The position numbers were made by a program, and so were the translations under genes. A DNA stretch of 64,000 bases, from NCBI GenBank assembly GCA_022316685.1, contig JAKJHU010000140.1, positions 372,001 through 436,000 of the forward strand. The letters are read 5' to 3'. Shown one piece after another: positions 1 through 14,025 of this stretch; positions within the stretch are counted from its first letter, which is position 1, and each line of letters begins with the position of its first letter. The notes under the pieces are model-generated. The model ran no database searches. It saw nothing but the letters and a program-made list of their open reading frames with translations, and was not told the DNA's origin. This stretch comes from Progne subis subis. Its lineage: Eukaryota; Chordata; Aves; Passeriformes; Hirundinidae.

Positions 1-688
1 CATTTCTGACACCTCTCTCTACCTACCCTACTGCAAAAAACCATAATCGTTTGCTGTGCAGCAGGCAGCACAAACACATCCTTCCCTCCTAACATCTGGT
101 CTGGATGGATACTCCAGGGATCATGAGGAGATGCAGAGGGGTTATTTTTTTTCCTCTCCCTCTTTCAGTCTTTTTTTCCCCCTCAGCAATTACATAATAG
201 TTGATTTTGGGCAGCTGTAGCTATCCCTGGTGAAAAGGTTTTATTCCCTAAGCAGTAATGATAGTACTTCAGACCATATTGCAAACATTTATGTGATTTT
301 TTACACAAACCTAATACATGTGTACCTTTTTAGTTACTGTGGTATTGTTCTCAGTACATCATAACTCTACAGTGTAAGATAGTTATGAGAAGATACCCCT
401 ACTGTAATTTCATTTTTTTAAGAACCAGAAATTTATTTTGAAGGCAACATTTTCTATGAAAGACAAGTTTTATTTAAAGTATCTCTGTATTCAAGCAGAG
501 ATAATAATTCAAGAGGCAATTTAGTCTGTTTTCATAAACCTTTTAATATCTTTTATCATTGTATTTAATTTGCTTTCATTGTTCTGAGCTGCATTTGATC
601 CATTTTAACACCTTATTTAAAACCCACAATTACAGGTTAAATCATTATGACCACTGAGGCAAATTCAGTTCTGAGGTCAGTCAGTGAA
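1..688. other. Intergenic, no gene seen
   Basis: AT-rich sequence with a pyrimidine-rich stretch near 143-186. I see no coding exon, RNA gene or recognisable repeat. Confidence 0.5.
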
Positions 689-975
689 ATTGCACGTTAT
701 TGGGGTTGTCAAGTCTGGAAAAGACCTCTAAGATCACAAACCAACAATTAAACTAGCTGTGGTTCACCACTAAACCATGTCCCCAAGTGCCACATCCACA
801 CCTTTTTTGAAGACTTTCAGGGATGGTGACTCAACCACTTCCCTGGGCAGCTTGTTCCATTGCTTCATAACCTTTTTGGTGAATAAATTTTTCCTAGTAT
901 TGAATCTAAATCTCCCCTGGAAAAACTTAATGCTACTTCCTCTTGTCCTGCCTTGTTACCTGGGAGAATAAACTG
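689..975 (-). mobile_element. CR1 LINE fragment, 3' part
   Basis: Reading the plus strand gives the reverse complement of an avian CR1 3' region. The recognisable landmarks are the block around aaaagacctctaagatcac, then accatgtccccaagtgccac, then the block ending in cctcttgtcctgccttgtta. CR1 is a non-LTR retrotransposon and its copies are usually 5'-truncated like this one. The element reads on the minus strand. Its frames carry stops and small indels, so it is an inactive relic. The outer boundaries are approximate, because no target duplication was found. Confidence 0.85.
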
Positions 976-3900
976 CCTTGATGTACCTTTTTTTTAAAAA
1001 ACACACTAATTTGCATAGAAGCTTCCTTTAAGATCTTCAGTATAAAATCAGCGTTGTTTGTCCTCTTCAATATTTCCATTGAAAATAAGGAAGAGAAAGA
1101 CAAGGAGGCTGCATAGAACAACCTGCTGGCCATTGCTAAAAAAGAAAGCAAATTGTGTCATACGGGTCACAACGCCCTGCAGGCTGGGGGCAGAGTGGTT
1201 GGAAAAAGCTGCCTGGTGGGAGATTTCTCAACAGAAACTGTTCAATTAATCCAAGTAGCTTAGTTTTGATTGCTAAACCAAAACCATTTACATTGATTCA
1301 AGGGACCCGTTCAGAGGACCTGCCTATTTTTGCAGCCATAGTCTTGTAGAGAAACTCTGGTTTTCTGGATGAGGCATCTCTAAGAAAGTCAAAATTGGGG
1401 GTTCAAAATGTGCTGGGAATTTTTTCTGTGATCTTGTAACAATCACAGTGTGCTCATTATTTTGGGGGTGTGAAAACCTAACACAGATTGGAAAGGCCTC
1501 ATGTTACATCATCTTTGGTGTTTGAAAGTAAAAATTCTTGAAATGGGTGGAGAAAGAACAGTTACCGTTCCCTGCCACCCTGAAGTGACAAATGCTTGGA
1601 AAACTCCCAGAATGATATTGAAGTGCCTAAAAAAGTAAATATTTATTCTGCATACAAATCTTTCTGATCTGTCAGTAGCTCAATGTGATTATTCTTCTGT
1701 TAGTTTCTATTATTTGACTGCGTATTTGCAGAGAGATGGCCTCTTATAGTGTTAATAAAAATAACTTATGTAGAATGATTGGGCTGTATGGTAATTGGGG
1801 AAATACTGAGGATTAGGAAAGAGAATAGCCTGCCAAAACCTAATGTCTGTTTATAGACTTTTAATTCCTTCTTATAGCAAACAAAGATTTTCTTCTTCAG
1901 ATATGTTCAGTTACTCTGGTCAAGTAAGGCTAGAGTTTGAGACACTGAGGAATTGAGGTTTGTAGGTCCAACTCATCTTCCTGTCACATTTCACTGATCA
2001 AACAAAGAATTTTAATAGCCAAAATCCCTGTACTTTTGAACCTCTGTCAGCAGATCTTTAAAATCCAAATGATGCAAGAAAAGCTGAGAAGAGGCTGAAC
2101 TGTGAATGGAGTTAACCAAAAGGCAACTGACTTTCTGCTCTCTAAGAACAGGGGACCCCAGTCTCCCTTTTGCTTCGTACTGTAGCATCCATTCTGTTTG
2201 CTGAAAATCAAGTGCCACCCACCCTCACACACTAAAAATGTAAATAAGGGAAGTTCAACAAAGAATTAAACCAGATAAAACTTTGTTACAAAGTCAGCAC
2301 AAACATTTGGTGAACTTTACCAAGATGCAATGTTTTCAATTCGTTGAGGGTATATGACGTGAAAAAAACCCACCTTTGCTTTTGCAATAATGCCATTAGT
2401 TCCTCCCCCTCTTCCTTCTCTTCCCTTGAAAGAAAAATATGACCAGCATTCTCTGCTTTAGGTTTTTAGGTAACTCTGAAATGAAATGGCCAAATTTAGT
2501 CTATAAGCATGAAGCATTTTGAAACATACTCACAGATGAGTGAGCTGCAGGAGGGGACCTAGAGAAGCCTCCCTAAATCTACTGTGGCAAAGATTTCTAT
2601 TAGCTAGAACTCGGGGGGGAAACTGGAAGTCAGATTCTTCCCTCCTGATCACAGAGATCTGCAATGTGACTGTCTACACCTGAGCTAATTTTCCACACAT
2701 TCTTGAAAACCGATGCAGAGGAAGAGGCACTTTTAGGATAGCCAGGCACTTCCATCAGATGGGCTGCACTGTCCCACTGAGTAGCCTTTTTTCTTCATGG
2801 AAAAGTAGCCTGCAGTGACTCATTCAGACAGACTTGACCCCACTACAGGCACCTCTGCTTTGTCACCTCCATCCCACCCCAGCTGCCTGCTGGTGGATGG
2901 TGGTTCTGAGTACCACAGCATGTTCATGCTCATGCTGGAGCAGACTGGGCTTTTCCCTCTTGGCTGTTGATGCTCAAGACAGAATGCATCCTGTGATGAA
3001 AGAAAACCATGCACAATGCAGTTCAAAGTAGCAAAACTGTTTGCTGAGCTGGCAGGATATTTAATTTAGCACATGGGACTTTATGCTGCAAAGATTAAAT
3101 ATTGTTATTCAGATGAGAATGAAAACCTTGTGATTACCTTATCAACTCAAACATGTAGGGCTTCCAGTAACCAAGCCATAAAAGCAATGATATATTTGTG
3201 CACTTTACAAAGGTCTTCCTAGTCCTTCCTCTTGTTCCTCTGAAAATAGTTTTGCTAAGACAGGATGACTGCCTGTACTACCGGCATAACCTTGCCCAGT
3301 TGGCAGTTTATCATATTATTGGTACCAATTCAGCTTAACAGTGTCAAATGAGTGGGGTGTAGACAAGGGAATATGAGATCAGGGCAGGCTGGTAAGTTCC
3401 CTCTTTCTTGCTTTTTAGCTTCTTTTTCCAAAAAATTCCCCATACTTGCATCAAATGATCCTAGTATTTAAAAGTCTAATTTATCTTTTGAAGAAAGAAA
3501 CATCTGTATTTTGCTTCTTGTTGAATTGTTCTTTCACGTGGAAAAGTGTCAGTGGCAGGATCTAACCATGTAGATGCAGTACAAACTCCTATATTTTCAT
3601 ACCCTAGAACTCTGAGCTGCAGATTGGATGCTGCAGAAAAGCTGCTGGCAAGACTCTGGGAAACTATTACATCTTTAGCACGGTGTTATTCTCTTTTGCT
3701 TTTCTTCCCAAGGGTGCTGCTGCTGGCCATTGTCATTTAGAGGATATCAGGCTAACAGATTTGATGCCATCTCTCAGGCCTCACTTCCTGCAGAACACAA
3801 GCACCTACCACAGTAGCAGAGCTGTCCCCTGCTTGAGACCCAGTGTGGCCAGTCCTACCAAACTTGTTTAATCCCAAGTAACACATCCCTAAAGTGGCAC

Positions 3901-6824
3901 ACCACGGTTCCTGGGATGGCAAGGCTGGGTGGCCTCATGCCCAAATACAGGGAGTCAGCTGGGGGACAGTTCACTTGAGCAAGGCCAACACAAGCAACAC
4001 TCATGAGATTCAAGGGCAGCAGAGTTGAGCAGAAACAGAGCTTCCACTCACAGAGGTCCTCTTGTGGTCCTGTGATAAGTGGTGTGGGTGTCTGTGCTCT
4101 AAATCCTCTTCCTGCCACTACCAAAGTGTGCTCATGTAGTAAGAACCTGCAGAATGCTGCTTCTGTAAAAGCCATCCTAGGAAGATAATACAGAATTTTC
4201 TTAGCAGCCTGTTAAAGGAGAATATTAGTAATATTAATAAGAGTATTAAGAATAGCCATGTAATTTTTTTTCACAAGAGATCAAGCCATTATTAGGGTGC
4301 CTTATGAAGTCAGTCTGACATAGTTTTCCTGTCAGGAAGTTAATGCAGCTTTTGTAGGCAATGTACAGAAAGCTGAGTGCCCTGCATTATAGTTCAGAAG
4401 ATCAAAAGATCCCTTTGTTCAGGGATCCTGATGTTAAAAGAAGAAATTTCTTGTTTATGTACTGGCTTGGCCTATAAGTCCTGGTTGTTACTAATAAAAG
4501 TCCTTTCAGAGCACTCTGAGTGATCACATTCTTGAACATCTTTCTATAAAAGCATTAGACAGAACAAAAATAGAGAAGACAAAGAACCTCCTAAAGTCTG
4601 CCTTTCCATAGGTAATATATCTTTGAGTATGAATTTTAAAGTGGATGGAGAACACACTTCTGCTTGGCATGGAAATAAATAGTGGAAATAATAAAAATCA
4701 GGAAATATTCTTAGCTTATCAATTCTATGGTTGTATTAGCAACTTAGATGAGAATAGTTTTCATGATGAAAAGTTAACTGTGCATGTTTCTGAACTGTTA
4801 TTGCAAAATAAAAGGAAGGGGAAAGTTTAATAACTACTGTTTTGGGTTGGGCTCCTTTCTATGCTTTTACATATCTTTTAACAGCTGTGGGCAGGGGACC
4901 ATGGAGCGGACATATTTCTGTTCTCAAATGGAAAAAAAAACCCTTCAGAAATTTTCATTGGACTATATTCAAACACTAAGAGCATTTAAATTTTTCCTCA
5001 GGCAAGAAGCCATTTTACAAAAAGACAAATTGCAGAAATCATTCAAACAGACTAAAATTTTCAGTATATTTTTCTTTTTGAGGTTTGTTTTGACATAGTC
5101 TTCATTTTCACACTCAACCTACTGTGAATTCACCCAATTTCATTATTTGGGTGTGACCTCTTTCACACCCAACCTATTAAACAGCACTGCATGAGCAGCT
5201 TTTAGATAATGAGAAAAATCAGTTAGTAAAATAATTATTTTAAAGGAAGGTTGACACCTTGCAAAGTGGATGTTTAATGTTACATTAATAAATGTTTAGG
5301 TTTAGCCTTCTACAGAGGAATATATTGCTTTTTCATAAGTTCTGGACGTGTGCAAGTCCCTCTGGAGATGAGAACAGATGCTACTTTGAAAGTCAAATTA
5401 CTTTTCTAGAAACCTATAGATGGATTCTGAGGTACAGATTCTCTTTCTAGAATGGGCAAAGCAATGCTAGCTAAGCTTCTAATACATTTAAGCCTTCTAA
5501 AAATCTTTTCGCATGGGCTCAGACTTTTAATATGCAAATTCAAAGTCTGCTTTGCTCAAGAGTCCACACTGCTGCTGCCTCTCCATGAGGAGAGCTGATG
5601 TGGACTGGTGGGAAATGTTTAGCAAAACTCTAGTGTAGGCAATGTTGGAGAGGCTCACTCTTGGTTTTTGGGAAGCACTTCAAGACAGCAGTGCAGTAGA
5701 GCATTTAGTCTGTGTGTTATACTCAAGCCCAGATGCAGCCACATTGTCTTCAATGAATTACTTAAATGATGCAAGTTAAAGAAAGAGTTGAGAGAACACC
5801 AGATCAGAGGCTGACAGGGCAAACAGTCAGACTCTGGCTAACTGAAGCTTTTCTTCTACACACTGGACACCTCTGCTCCAGCTTTGATTCATTCTTTATC
5901 ACCCCGTGTCACACCACCTCTTCAATTCCCAGAGCCTCCCCAGAAAGCATCAGACCTCTTTAGTGACTGAATTAGCTGTTTGTTTGCCCATGGCACAGTG
6001 CTGATGTTTCCCAAGTCCTCTTGGGAAGCTCTCCTTTGCAATATTTGGTGCCATATAAGGGTCTTAAAGGTCATTTATGGACACTGGATTTTTTGCTAAT
6101 TCTTGCTAATTTCATCTGGCTGGGGCTGATGCCAATTCTCTGCTTTGCCTGACCTCTTGTGAAGAGGAAGCAAGATAATCCTTTGTTGTTTTTATTCCAC
6201 AACTGGTCTCTAGAGGAGAAATTCCCAATTCAGTCTGCAGTGCTCTGCAATGCAATTCCCTTCTGATGCCCTGTTCCAGCCTCTCCTTACTGTAAATTGC
6301 AAGGATTTCATTAAGTTGGAAGCCTCCCCTGGCATTGTACAGGTAGCAGACAGTGGTGTTTTCACTCAGCTCCCTCCTGACCTGACTGTGGTTATGGAGA
6401 CTTTGAATGGAGATCGTTGTGGAGACTTTAAATGGGCTGGAGACCAGTGGGGAGAATGGGTGCAGTTGCAAAAATTGCCCAAAGCAAGGAAGTCAGATGT
6501 GCAAGGGAGACCAACAGCAGCATCAGTGTCAGCACTACTGAGTCATCTCGCTGTTGGAATCAAGCACAATAGTGACACTGCCCTGCCAATGCCTTCCCGG
6601 CAAAGAAGTAATTTATTTTTCACCCTCTGTAAAATGAAAGGTTATCCTTTCTTTAAGCTCATGAAGCCACCCTCTCTTTACTGAGTTCAGTTGCATTTAA
6701 GCAAATTGTGTGTCTTATATCACAGATGAGCTCCTTGGTATTTATGCAATGGGAAAAAATTCAGATGAGTAAACTCATGTTTTATGACTCAGCAGACATC
6801 ATCTCAGTTTCTGGCTCTCACATG
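976..6824. other. Intergenic, no gene seen
   Basis: No supported gene. The short open frames (up to about 106 codons) have no recognisable domains and match chance expectation for AT-rich DNA. Base composition is ordinary and there is no CpG cluster. Ancient, highly diverged repeats cannot be excluded by eye. Confidence 0.5.
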
Positions 6825-6910
6825 ATCTCTTTCTACAACCTTGGGCAAGATCCTTAGTCACTTACTGTGACATCTCTAAACAGCTTCCCTTATCTGTGTC
6901 TCTGCTATCC
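6825..6910 (+). repeat. Possible MIR-type (CORE) SINE relic
   Basis: The stretch contains accttgggcaagatccttag, followed about 35 bases later by a cttcccttatctgt block. Order and spacing resemble the MIR core (ccttgggcaagttacttaac, then a cagtttcctcatctgt block). MIR copies are old and rare, but known, in bird genomes. The match is partial and was made from memory, so a chance resemblance is possible. Confidence 0.4.
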
Positions 6911-9900
6911 ATTGCAATTGTAAATGTTATCCTACATATTTGTGTAGCATTTGCCAGCAAAGAAACTTTGCTCCCAAGGCATCACTGGAATTAAGAGTAA
7001 TATCTGAGTAATCAACCACACCATTTCCTAATCCTTTAACATGTCCTCTGGATGCCTTCCAAAAATTGCCAAACAAGAAACTAGAGCACTAATAAGAATG
7101 TATCTCCTGTCATGTAGTTTGGCTAAAGGCTCCAGAAATAGGGAACTTTCAGTGCTGAAAGACTTAGCACAGATGCTGTGCCAGCAGGGAACAAGGATGC
7201 AAAGGGAGAATTGGAGCCATGAACTGCCTGGCAGCTACTGCAATGAGTGAACCTCTATTTATTCACTGTAACATTCTCTGTCTCATCTTGCTTCCAGAGT
7301 GTTCTGCATAGGTGACAGAACCCAGAAAATACACTTTGTTGCTTCCCCATACATTTATCAGGAGATATCAGGACTTTTCCCAGGGGTCTGCCTCCTATAA
7401 GACATTCCCAGGCACAGAGGAAGGAAAGGGAAATACTCCCTAAAGAGCTGCTTTTGGAGACGTTGCAGCACACGAAATACCATGAGGTACCTCTATACCT
7501 ATATCACCTGTAAGCAAGGTTCCACATAACTAAAAAGTAGTTCTGAATTCAGGAAAAGCTGCCAGCAGCCATAGCAGTAGGTTTGAAGAAGAAATAAATG
7601 CCAAAGACAGGAAAAAATGAGAGCACCTCTCCTTCTCAATCAGTTTCTTGTGGGCCCAGTTCTGCCACTCGGAGGCAGCTGGGTGGGACCAGTCTCTTTT
7701 GGCAGTACCCAAGGGCTTTATAAACATTTGTGTGGCAGCAGCTCCCTGTTTGATCTGCTCTCCCAAGCAGCGTTTCTGTAACAAGACCCAGTGGATTCCT
7801 CAGCACTGCAATGCCTCCTGCAGCATGGGGGAGCTCCCACAATGTCCCCATGGCAAGCTGCTAAGGTGTGAGGGATAATTCTGCCTAGGGGGTGGCCCAG
7901 GGTTAGGAGACAAGAAGATAGCAATGTCTTTTCAGAGTCCTGCTCCAGTTGTAAAGGGGTTTCTGTGGTCTGTTATAAAGTGCTGGATGTTTACATTTTG
8001 CTTTTCCTGTCAGAAGAAATAGATCTGGCAAACAGCCAGCAAGCTATTTCTGGAAAACTACTTTCCTTAAAAACACCTGGGCAGACTTTCCTTGTCCAAA
8101 CAGCACTGTCTGGCCAGGCCAGGCTTTTAGGGTCAGCATTTCAGGCACTGAACAGCTTTAACAGTGGCAGGAACTCAAGAATTCAAGATGTTCCTTCTTC
8201 ACCTCGTGCATCTTGAATGTCGATTTGCAACCCAAGTTAAAAATGACAAAGGACTGAATGAAAGTCTGTGACTGCTAAAGTGTCAAAAACTCCTCAAATC
8301 CCAGACCTTCCTTCTGGCTCTGCCAGGTGTTCAAAGATCATGAGAAGAACACAGAAATCATGTATTCTCTGCCCTACTCCTCCTGCCTTCTGGCTTATGA
8401 TCCTTTAGGGAGCTTTTGGATCATTTTTCAGGATCAGACCATATTTCATTTAAAATAAAAGCTTGTAGTCTTCCCTGCTTGTGACACAAATGCAAGACCT
8501 TCGGCAAAGAAAAAATCTACTGTCATGAAGTTGGCAGTCACACTGTTAAAGGTGGTGCTGCTGTAGTCAAAGTGAAATTAAATCAGAGGAATTGAGATGA
8601 CTGCAATTATTTATAGTTGGCTGGCAGCAAGATCAGACTTTGCACTGCATTTTGGCCTCTGCTTCTTCCTTCCCAGCTTTACTAGACAGTGGGTGTCTCT
8701 TTGAGAATGCATCTCCACAATGGGGAGGGCAGGGGGACTGGCAGGACCTCCTGATTATCTCTTGGCTAACAGCTGTCTTCCAGCTTCTTAAGCCAGAACC
8801 TAGGTGAAGCAGTAAGGCTCACATGGCCAAAGCAAGTGCTGTAGCTAGTGGGATACCAAAGGGAACATGGCCCACATTCACGGATAAATGAGTTTTAGAA
8901 GTAATAGGACATGAACAGCAGTCTTCTGTGTCCAGAGAGGAAGGGCTGAGGAACAAGGGGAGCCAAATTAGGGAATATTCTAGGCAGCAACCCCCTAGAA
9001 AGGAATAGCATCAAACCTGACTGCTATAAATACATTTCTCACCTCTTTTGTTTCTCTGCTAAAGCTTTTGTTTTTCTTTGACCTATGCCTGTCTTAACTT
9101 CTTCCTCAACTCATGCTTTTATACAGCACCAAGCTCCAGTGACATATATCAGAAAGGTCAGTTCATACAGTAAAGGGAGTTACTCCATCAAATCTTTAAT
9201 CTTCTAAAGAAAAATCTAAATTACTTCTCTTATAAGTCTTGTTTGGAAAAATCAAAACTTCGAATGAGCATGCAGACAGCAATCGACATTAATCATCCTG
9301 TATCTTAAGACCTGGGCAAGTTAAAACCTGAGGACCTCTTGAGAAGAAGAGCAGCAAATACAATTTTGATAATTAATCAGAATCTCTTGGCTACCCAGGT
9401 CAACATATTCACGGTTTTAACTTTAATATTGAATCATCTGCCTTCAGAGAAAGACTTGCTGCATGGTGGAGATACACACCCCCTGTAGAATCAGAACTGG
9501 CTTATAGACTAGGTAAGACTGATGCTGAAACAAATAATTTAAATTGGGTCGCAGTTATCTCACTAAACCATATATTAACAGTAAAAGCAAGATCAAGTTC
9601 TGGTGAAGAAAAAATATGCTTTCTAGAAGAGAAACTTAATCAGTTTTATTCCCCAGATTAATTAAGTATGCTGGATATAGGAAATGAATTAATTTTGAAA
9701 ATACTCCATTATAATTCCCTCTGATAACCACTAAGAAGCATAAGCACATCTTCCATTATCTCCTGCTTTCCTCAGCTACAGAGATTAGAAATCATTCAAA
9801 AGGACACACTGCTTTGAAACTACAAGACACCCATCTGCCTGGGACCCAGGCAAGGCTGGTCACATCGTTCTAGTAGATGGGCCTGGTGAGTATTCCCATG

Positions 9901-12900
9901 ACAATGACTTTTTCCCTGTATCTGTCATTAAGTGTCATTCTTAGAGTACATTAGCACAAAGAAGCCAGTGACTGAGAGTGAAGAGCTCAGTCCTAGCAGA
10001 AGGCCTCAGCACTGCCTGCTTTGTCAATGATGACATCATAGTCTGACAGAAAACCCATACAATGCGCTTATGGCCTCTCCTGCAGTGCTTGCAGCCACAG
10101 ACTGAGTCCTACCTCTGCTTAGTGCAGTAGCAGCAATGCTCCATTTCCAACAAGAAAAACGCCTAGTTTCAATGTTTCCTTGTTTTGGACCTCCTGATTT
10201 CATGTTCTGGACAGTTTGTTTTATTCCTGATCAGCTGCTTTAAATCTTTATTTCCTTGCTTTGATGTCACCGGGAGGTACGAGCTCCATGAAGAAATAAG
10301 GCAGTAATTTTTTGCCATGCCCTTAATATCTGTTTCCCCTTCACGCTGTTCTCTGCCTGTTTCTATTCTCCCTGGCCCCTGCTATTTCTTGCCAAAAAGG
10401 AGCAGTTTTGCAGTGACACAGTTAATTTGAGCAAGTGTACCGCTGTACACTTGCTCAACCTCATACAAATACATACCACATACACTGCTGAACAACATAC
10501 AGTATTTACCTGAAAGGAGTTATGTATTTAATCTCAACTAGAAACAGAGGTGACAGGTACAGCTCCTTAGCCAGGCACTCATGGGACTAAAAGACTGCAA
10601 AGCCACATCACCCCTGGCAGAGAACATAGTCCATGGAGCCATTGCCCCTCTGCAAGGTGTGCTTTAGAGGCACTCTGCTCTGCAGCAATGAGTAAAGAGG
10701 ACAAGTATAGAAAGTAACAAATGATTCCTTGTTTTCATAGCCTGTAACGCTATTGTAACAGCTTACATCTGTAGAGATGCACTCTGGAAAGTTCAGGATC
10801 TTTCAGAAAAGGGAAGTTTTCCTTTTTAAGAGGACAGATTATCCATCTAACCTTTAAGCTGTCAACTGTAAAATTAACTTGGATCGTTGCTGGTGAGTGC
10901 CTGTTGAAGCAGATTGAATCAAATCCATCAGTTTCTAAAAGTATCTGTACTTTCCAGTGAGATAGTTAGTTGTGAATGTGGCCTCCTTGCCCTTCGGACT
11001 CTTGTTTTCCTGGGAAGCAGAAGTACTGTTCAGAACAGCCTGTTTAACTGAGGAATAACAAGTGGAAGCATTGCACATACACAAACTAATAATCCTAAAA
11101 GCCGTGTGCTGGTGCATCATTGTTCTCGTGCAACAAGAACACAGGAAAATAGCATTATTTAATTCAATATTTGATGTGTAGTTTATTATTTCTCTTACTA
11201 GTTTAGTGAACATTTGTTTAAAAGCTTTTCCCAGTAGCATCCGAAGGCTGTACAGCAGTGACTGGGTTCAAGTTGTGGATGGAAAGGAGTTAGTTTAAAA
11301 AACAGATATTTTTTTAAATGTTACCAAAACCTAGAACCTGGGATTTTTTAAAAGGATGCATCAAGCCAGGCACTTGGCTCTCAATGACAGTTGAAAGGTC
11401 AGCACAAGAATTTGGCCAGCTAAGCCTCAGCATGTCTTAAAGGATGTTTAGGGCTGTGATGCCACAGTAAATATCAGGCTGTTGCCAAAACACCATTTCC
11501 AGTCAGACAGGACAAGTAAACGAATTAAGATCAGAGCACATCACCAGGCATTAGAATTGCATATGCAGGGTTGCAAATTCAGAGCCAGGGAGCTCAACCA
11601 TGATAGCTGGGAGTTGAACTGATAATTTTTGATGTCAGCTTTTGTTTTCTTCCCAGGAAAATGTCTTCTTAGCCTTCTGGCCATTTTGCTGTTTAAGCTC
11701 AGGGCTGCTGCCAAGCTGCCTGAAACCATCCCAATTCAACTACAGTGGTTTGAGCACAGTAAATAGGACATGACATCCACCAAGAGAAGCCTTAAGATAA
11801 TCTTTCTGATGTAGTGAGGGATACAAGCACTTCAGGGATTCAGTCTCACCTCTTCCTTTTTGCCTCTTTGCTTCCTCTCATTTTTTGCATGCCTTTGTAA
11901 AAGGAGATGTTTTCCTTAAAGCAGACATTTCTGCAGAAAAATACTGGTTATGTGTAAAACAGGGCAGTTGCATTCCAGCAAGTAGTTTTACTGCTCAGAA
12001 AACTGCTTCTCCTACTTTTATGGTATTGCCAAATGTACATTGCCATGAAAATAGTTCATGCTTCAGTACCATCTGTTAAACAAGCACAGGATGATGTGCC
12101 TATATTTTAGCGGAAATCACTGCAATGGACCAAAAGTTAAATGACCCTGAAGATGCTAATTGCACTCCTAGGATGTACACAAGCAGTCTATTACTGATAT
12201 ATTTAACATGCATCACACTTGGAAGACACCTGCACTTCTGCATCCTTTCTCCACAGTATTACTTACGGGGAGAAGTGGGGGTAGGGGTAGGGTTTCGCTA
12301 ATAAGCAAGACATTATAAAAGCCCAGCATTCAAACTGTGCTCCACCCTCCCACCACAATTTGTAATGTCAGAAGAAAGGGAAAAGGAGGCTGACTCATTT
12401 TGTCAAAGAACTTAGGTAGATTTAATTTTTAACTTTTTCCTTCTTTAATGGATATCTGTCACCATGGGATTCCAGCGGTCATCTGTGACTCTGGAATGAC
12501 AGTCCTCTGATGTGGAAATCTTGGTGCTGTTTAAGCATCAGTATTTTTGCAAGTGGTGTCACAACCACGGTTTTTCTAATAAGTTTCTTAAGGTTTCAGG
12601 GCTTCAAGGTGGCAGAGTGTGTTGCAGGAGATCATGGCAGATGGGACTGGATACAACATAATATATCCAGCCGCTCCTTTTTCTAATGCCCTTGACAGAG
12701 GTTGCCAGTCATGCACAGACCTGCAGGTTTCCAGGAGGCAGGTGATTTCACTCATTATCAAGGACAGACTCAACTGTTGTAATGTTTTGTAGCACCGAGT
12801 TTAGCTTGGTGTTATTTCATTTGGATTATATGGTGTCATTTATGGGACTTAAATAGTAATTGAAAGTGATTCTACTGGAACTTTATTTGCTGAGAAAAAT

Positions 12901-13394
12901 GTATGCCTTTCTTTCATGAGCTTGGAGACAAGGACAAAAAAATTGGCAGGTGGAGAAGGGGAAATGTTTCTGCCAGCTTCTGATATTTCCCAGAATCCTG
13001 CCAGCCACTGCTTCCTGGCTCTCTATGCCACCTGAGAGCTCTAGTTCCTATGGTGGGGCAGCTGAGCTATGGCTGTGGCCTTTGGTAATATGACAGGGAC
13101 TGACTATACTAAGCAGGGCTTTCCTCTTGCCCTTTCTGCAAGTCTGAGTAAAACTCTGATGCATATTCATTATACTAGAGCCCTTTGCAACCCATGACAT
13201 TACTCCTGGCTGAAAACAAGTGATTATATGGGACCTTGCATTGGTGAGACGGGCTATAGGACCACAACTTCTTTGCTACTGGAAGAGAGTCCATTCATTC
13301 CTGTGTAGAAGATGACCTGTTTAAAAGGCTAGTGTCTGTTTGAACTCAAACCACTTACAAAAATGTTCTGTTGTGTTAGAAGAAGCTCAGGTGC
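6911..13394. other. Intergenic, no gene seen
   Basis: No supported gene or recognisable transposon. The only notable structure is the perfect hairpin at 10427-10458. All open frames are short and unrecognisable. Confidence 0.5.
10427..10458. repeat. Perfect inverted repeat, 14-bp arms
   Basis: The arms ttgagcaagtgtac (10427-10440) and gtacacttgctcaa (10445-10458) are exact reverse complements separated by the 4-base loop cgct. The pairing stops on both sides, so the structure is a compact hairpin and not the terminus of a visible longer palindrome. There is no T-run or poly(A) context. Its function is unknown. Confidence 0.9.
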
Positions 13395-14025
13395 TGTAGA
13401 ATCATACATATGCGGAGTTGGAAGGGACCCACATGGATCCCAAGAAATCCAGCTCCTGGCCCTGAACAGGACTTCCAAAATCACACCATGTGCATTGTCC
13501 AAACTTTGTCAGGTTTTCTGCTGTGACCACCTCCATGGGGAGCCTATTCCAGTGCCCAAACACCCTCTGGATGAAGAACCTCTTCCTGACAATCAAACTA
13601 AACCTACCCTGACTCAGCTTCAGGCCATTCCCTTGGGTCCTGTCACAGGTCACCACAAAGAAGAGCTCAGTGCCTGACTGACCTCTTCTGCTCACAAGGA
13701 AGTTGTAACTGCAATGACGACTCCCCTCAGTCTGCTCCTGGCTGAATGGACCAAGTGCCCTCAGCTGCTCCTCATACAGTTTCCCCTCCAGGCCCTTCAC
13801 CACTTCCATATCCCTTCTTTAGATGCTTTCTAATACCTTTATATTTCTTATATTGCAGCACCCAAAAGTGCACACAGGCCTCAAGGTGAGGCCACACCAG
13901 TGCAGAGCAGAGCAGGATAATCACCTCACCTGACCTCACCTCCCCTGACAGGTTGCTGATGCTGAGCCTGAGGCATCCCAGGACACGGCTGGCCCTCATG
14001 GCTGCCAGGGCAGCTGACTCAATGC
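13395..14025 (-). mobile_element. CR1 LINE fragment with ORF2 C-terminal relic
   Basis: The plus strand begins with the inverted CR1 tail (tagaatcatacatatgcgga, ggttggaaggg-like block) and continues through typical reverse-complement CR1 sequence up to the block around gcctcaaggtgaggccacac. On the minus strand, a frame at 13402-13809 translates to the well-known CR1 ORF2 C-terminal region; motifs such as GHWNRLP and KLYEEQLRALGPFS are visible. The next upstream part sits in a different frame (13772-14173), so at least one frameshift separates them. The element is 5'-truncated and lacks the reverse transcriptase core, so it is dead. The left end (3' tail) is fairly precise and the right end is approximate. 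Confidence 0.9.

Noticed and set aside
6250..6684. 144-codon open frame as a gene
   Set aside because: Length is within chance expectation, with no domain or splice context recognised.
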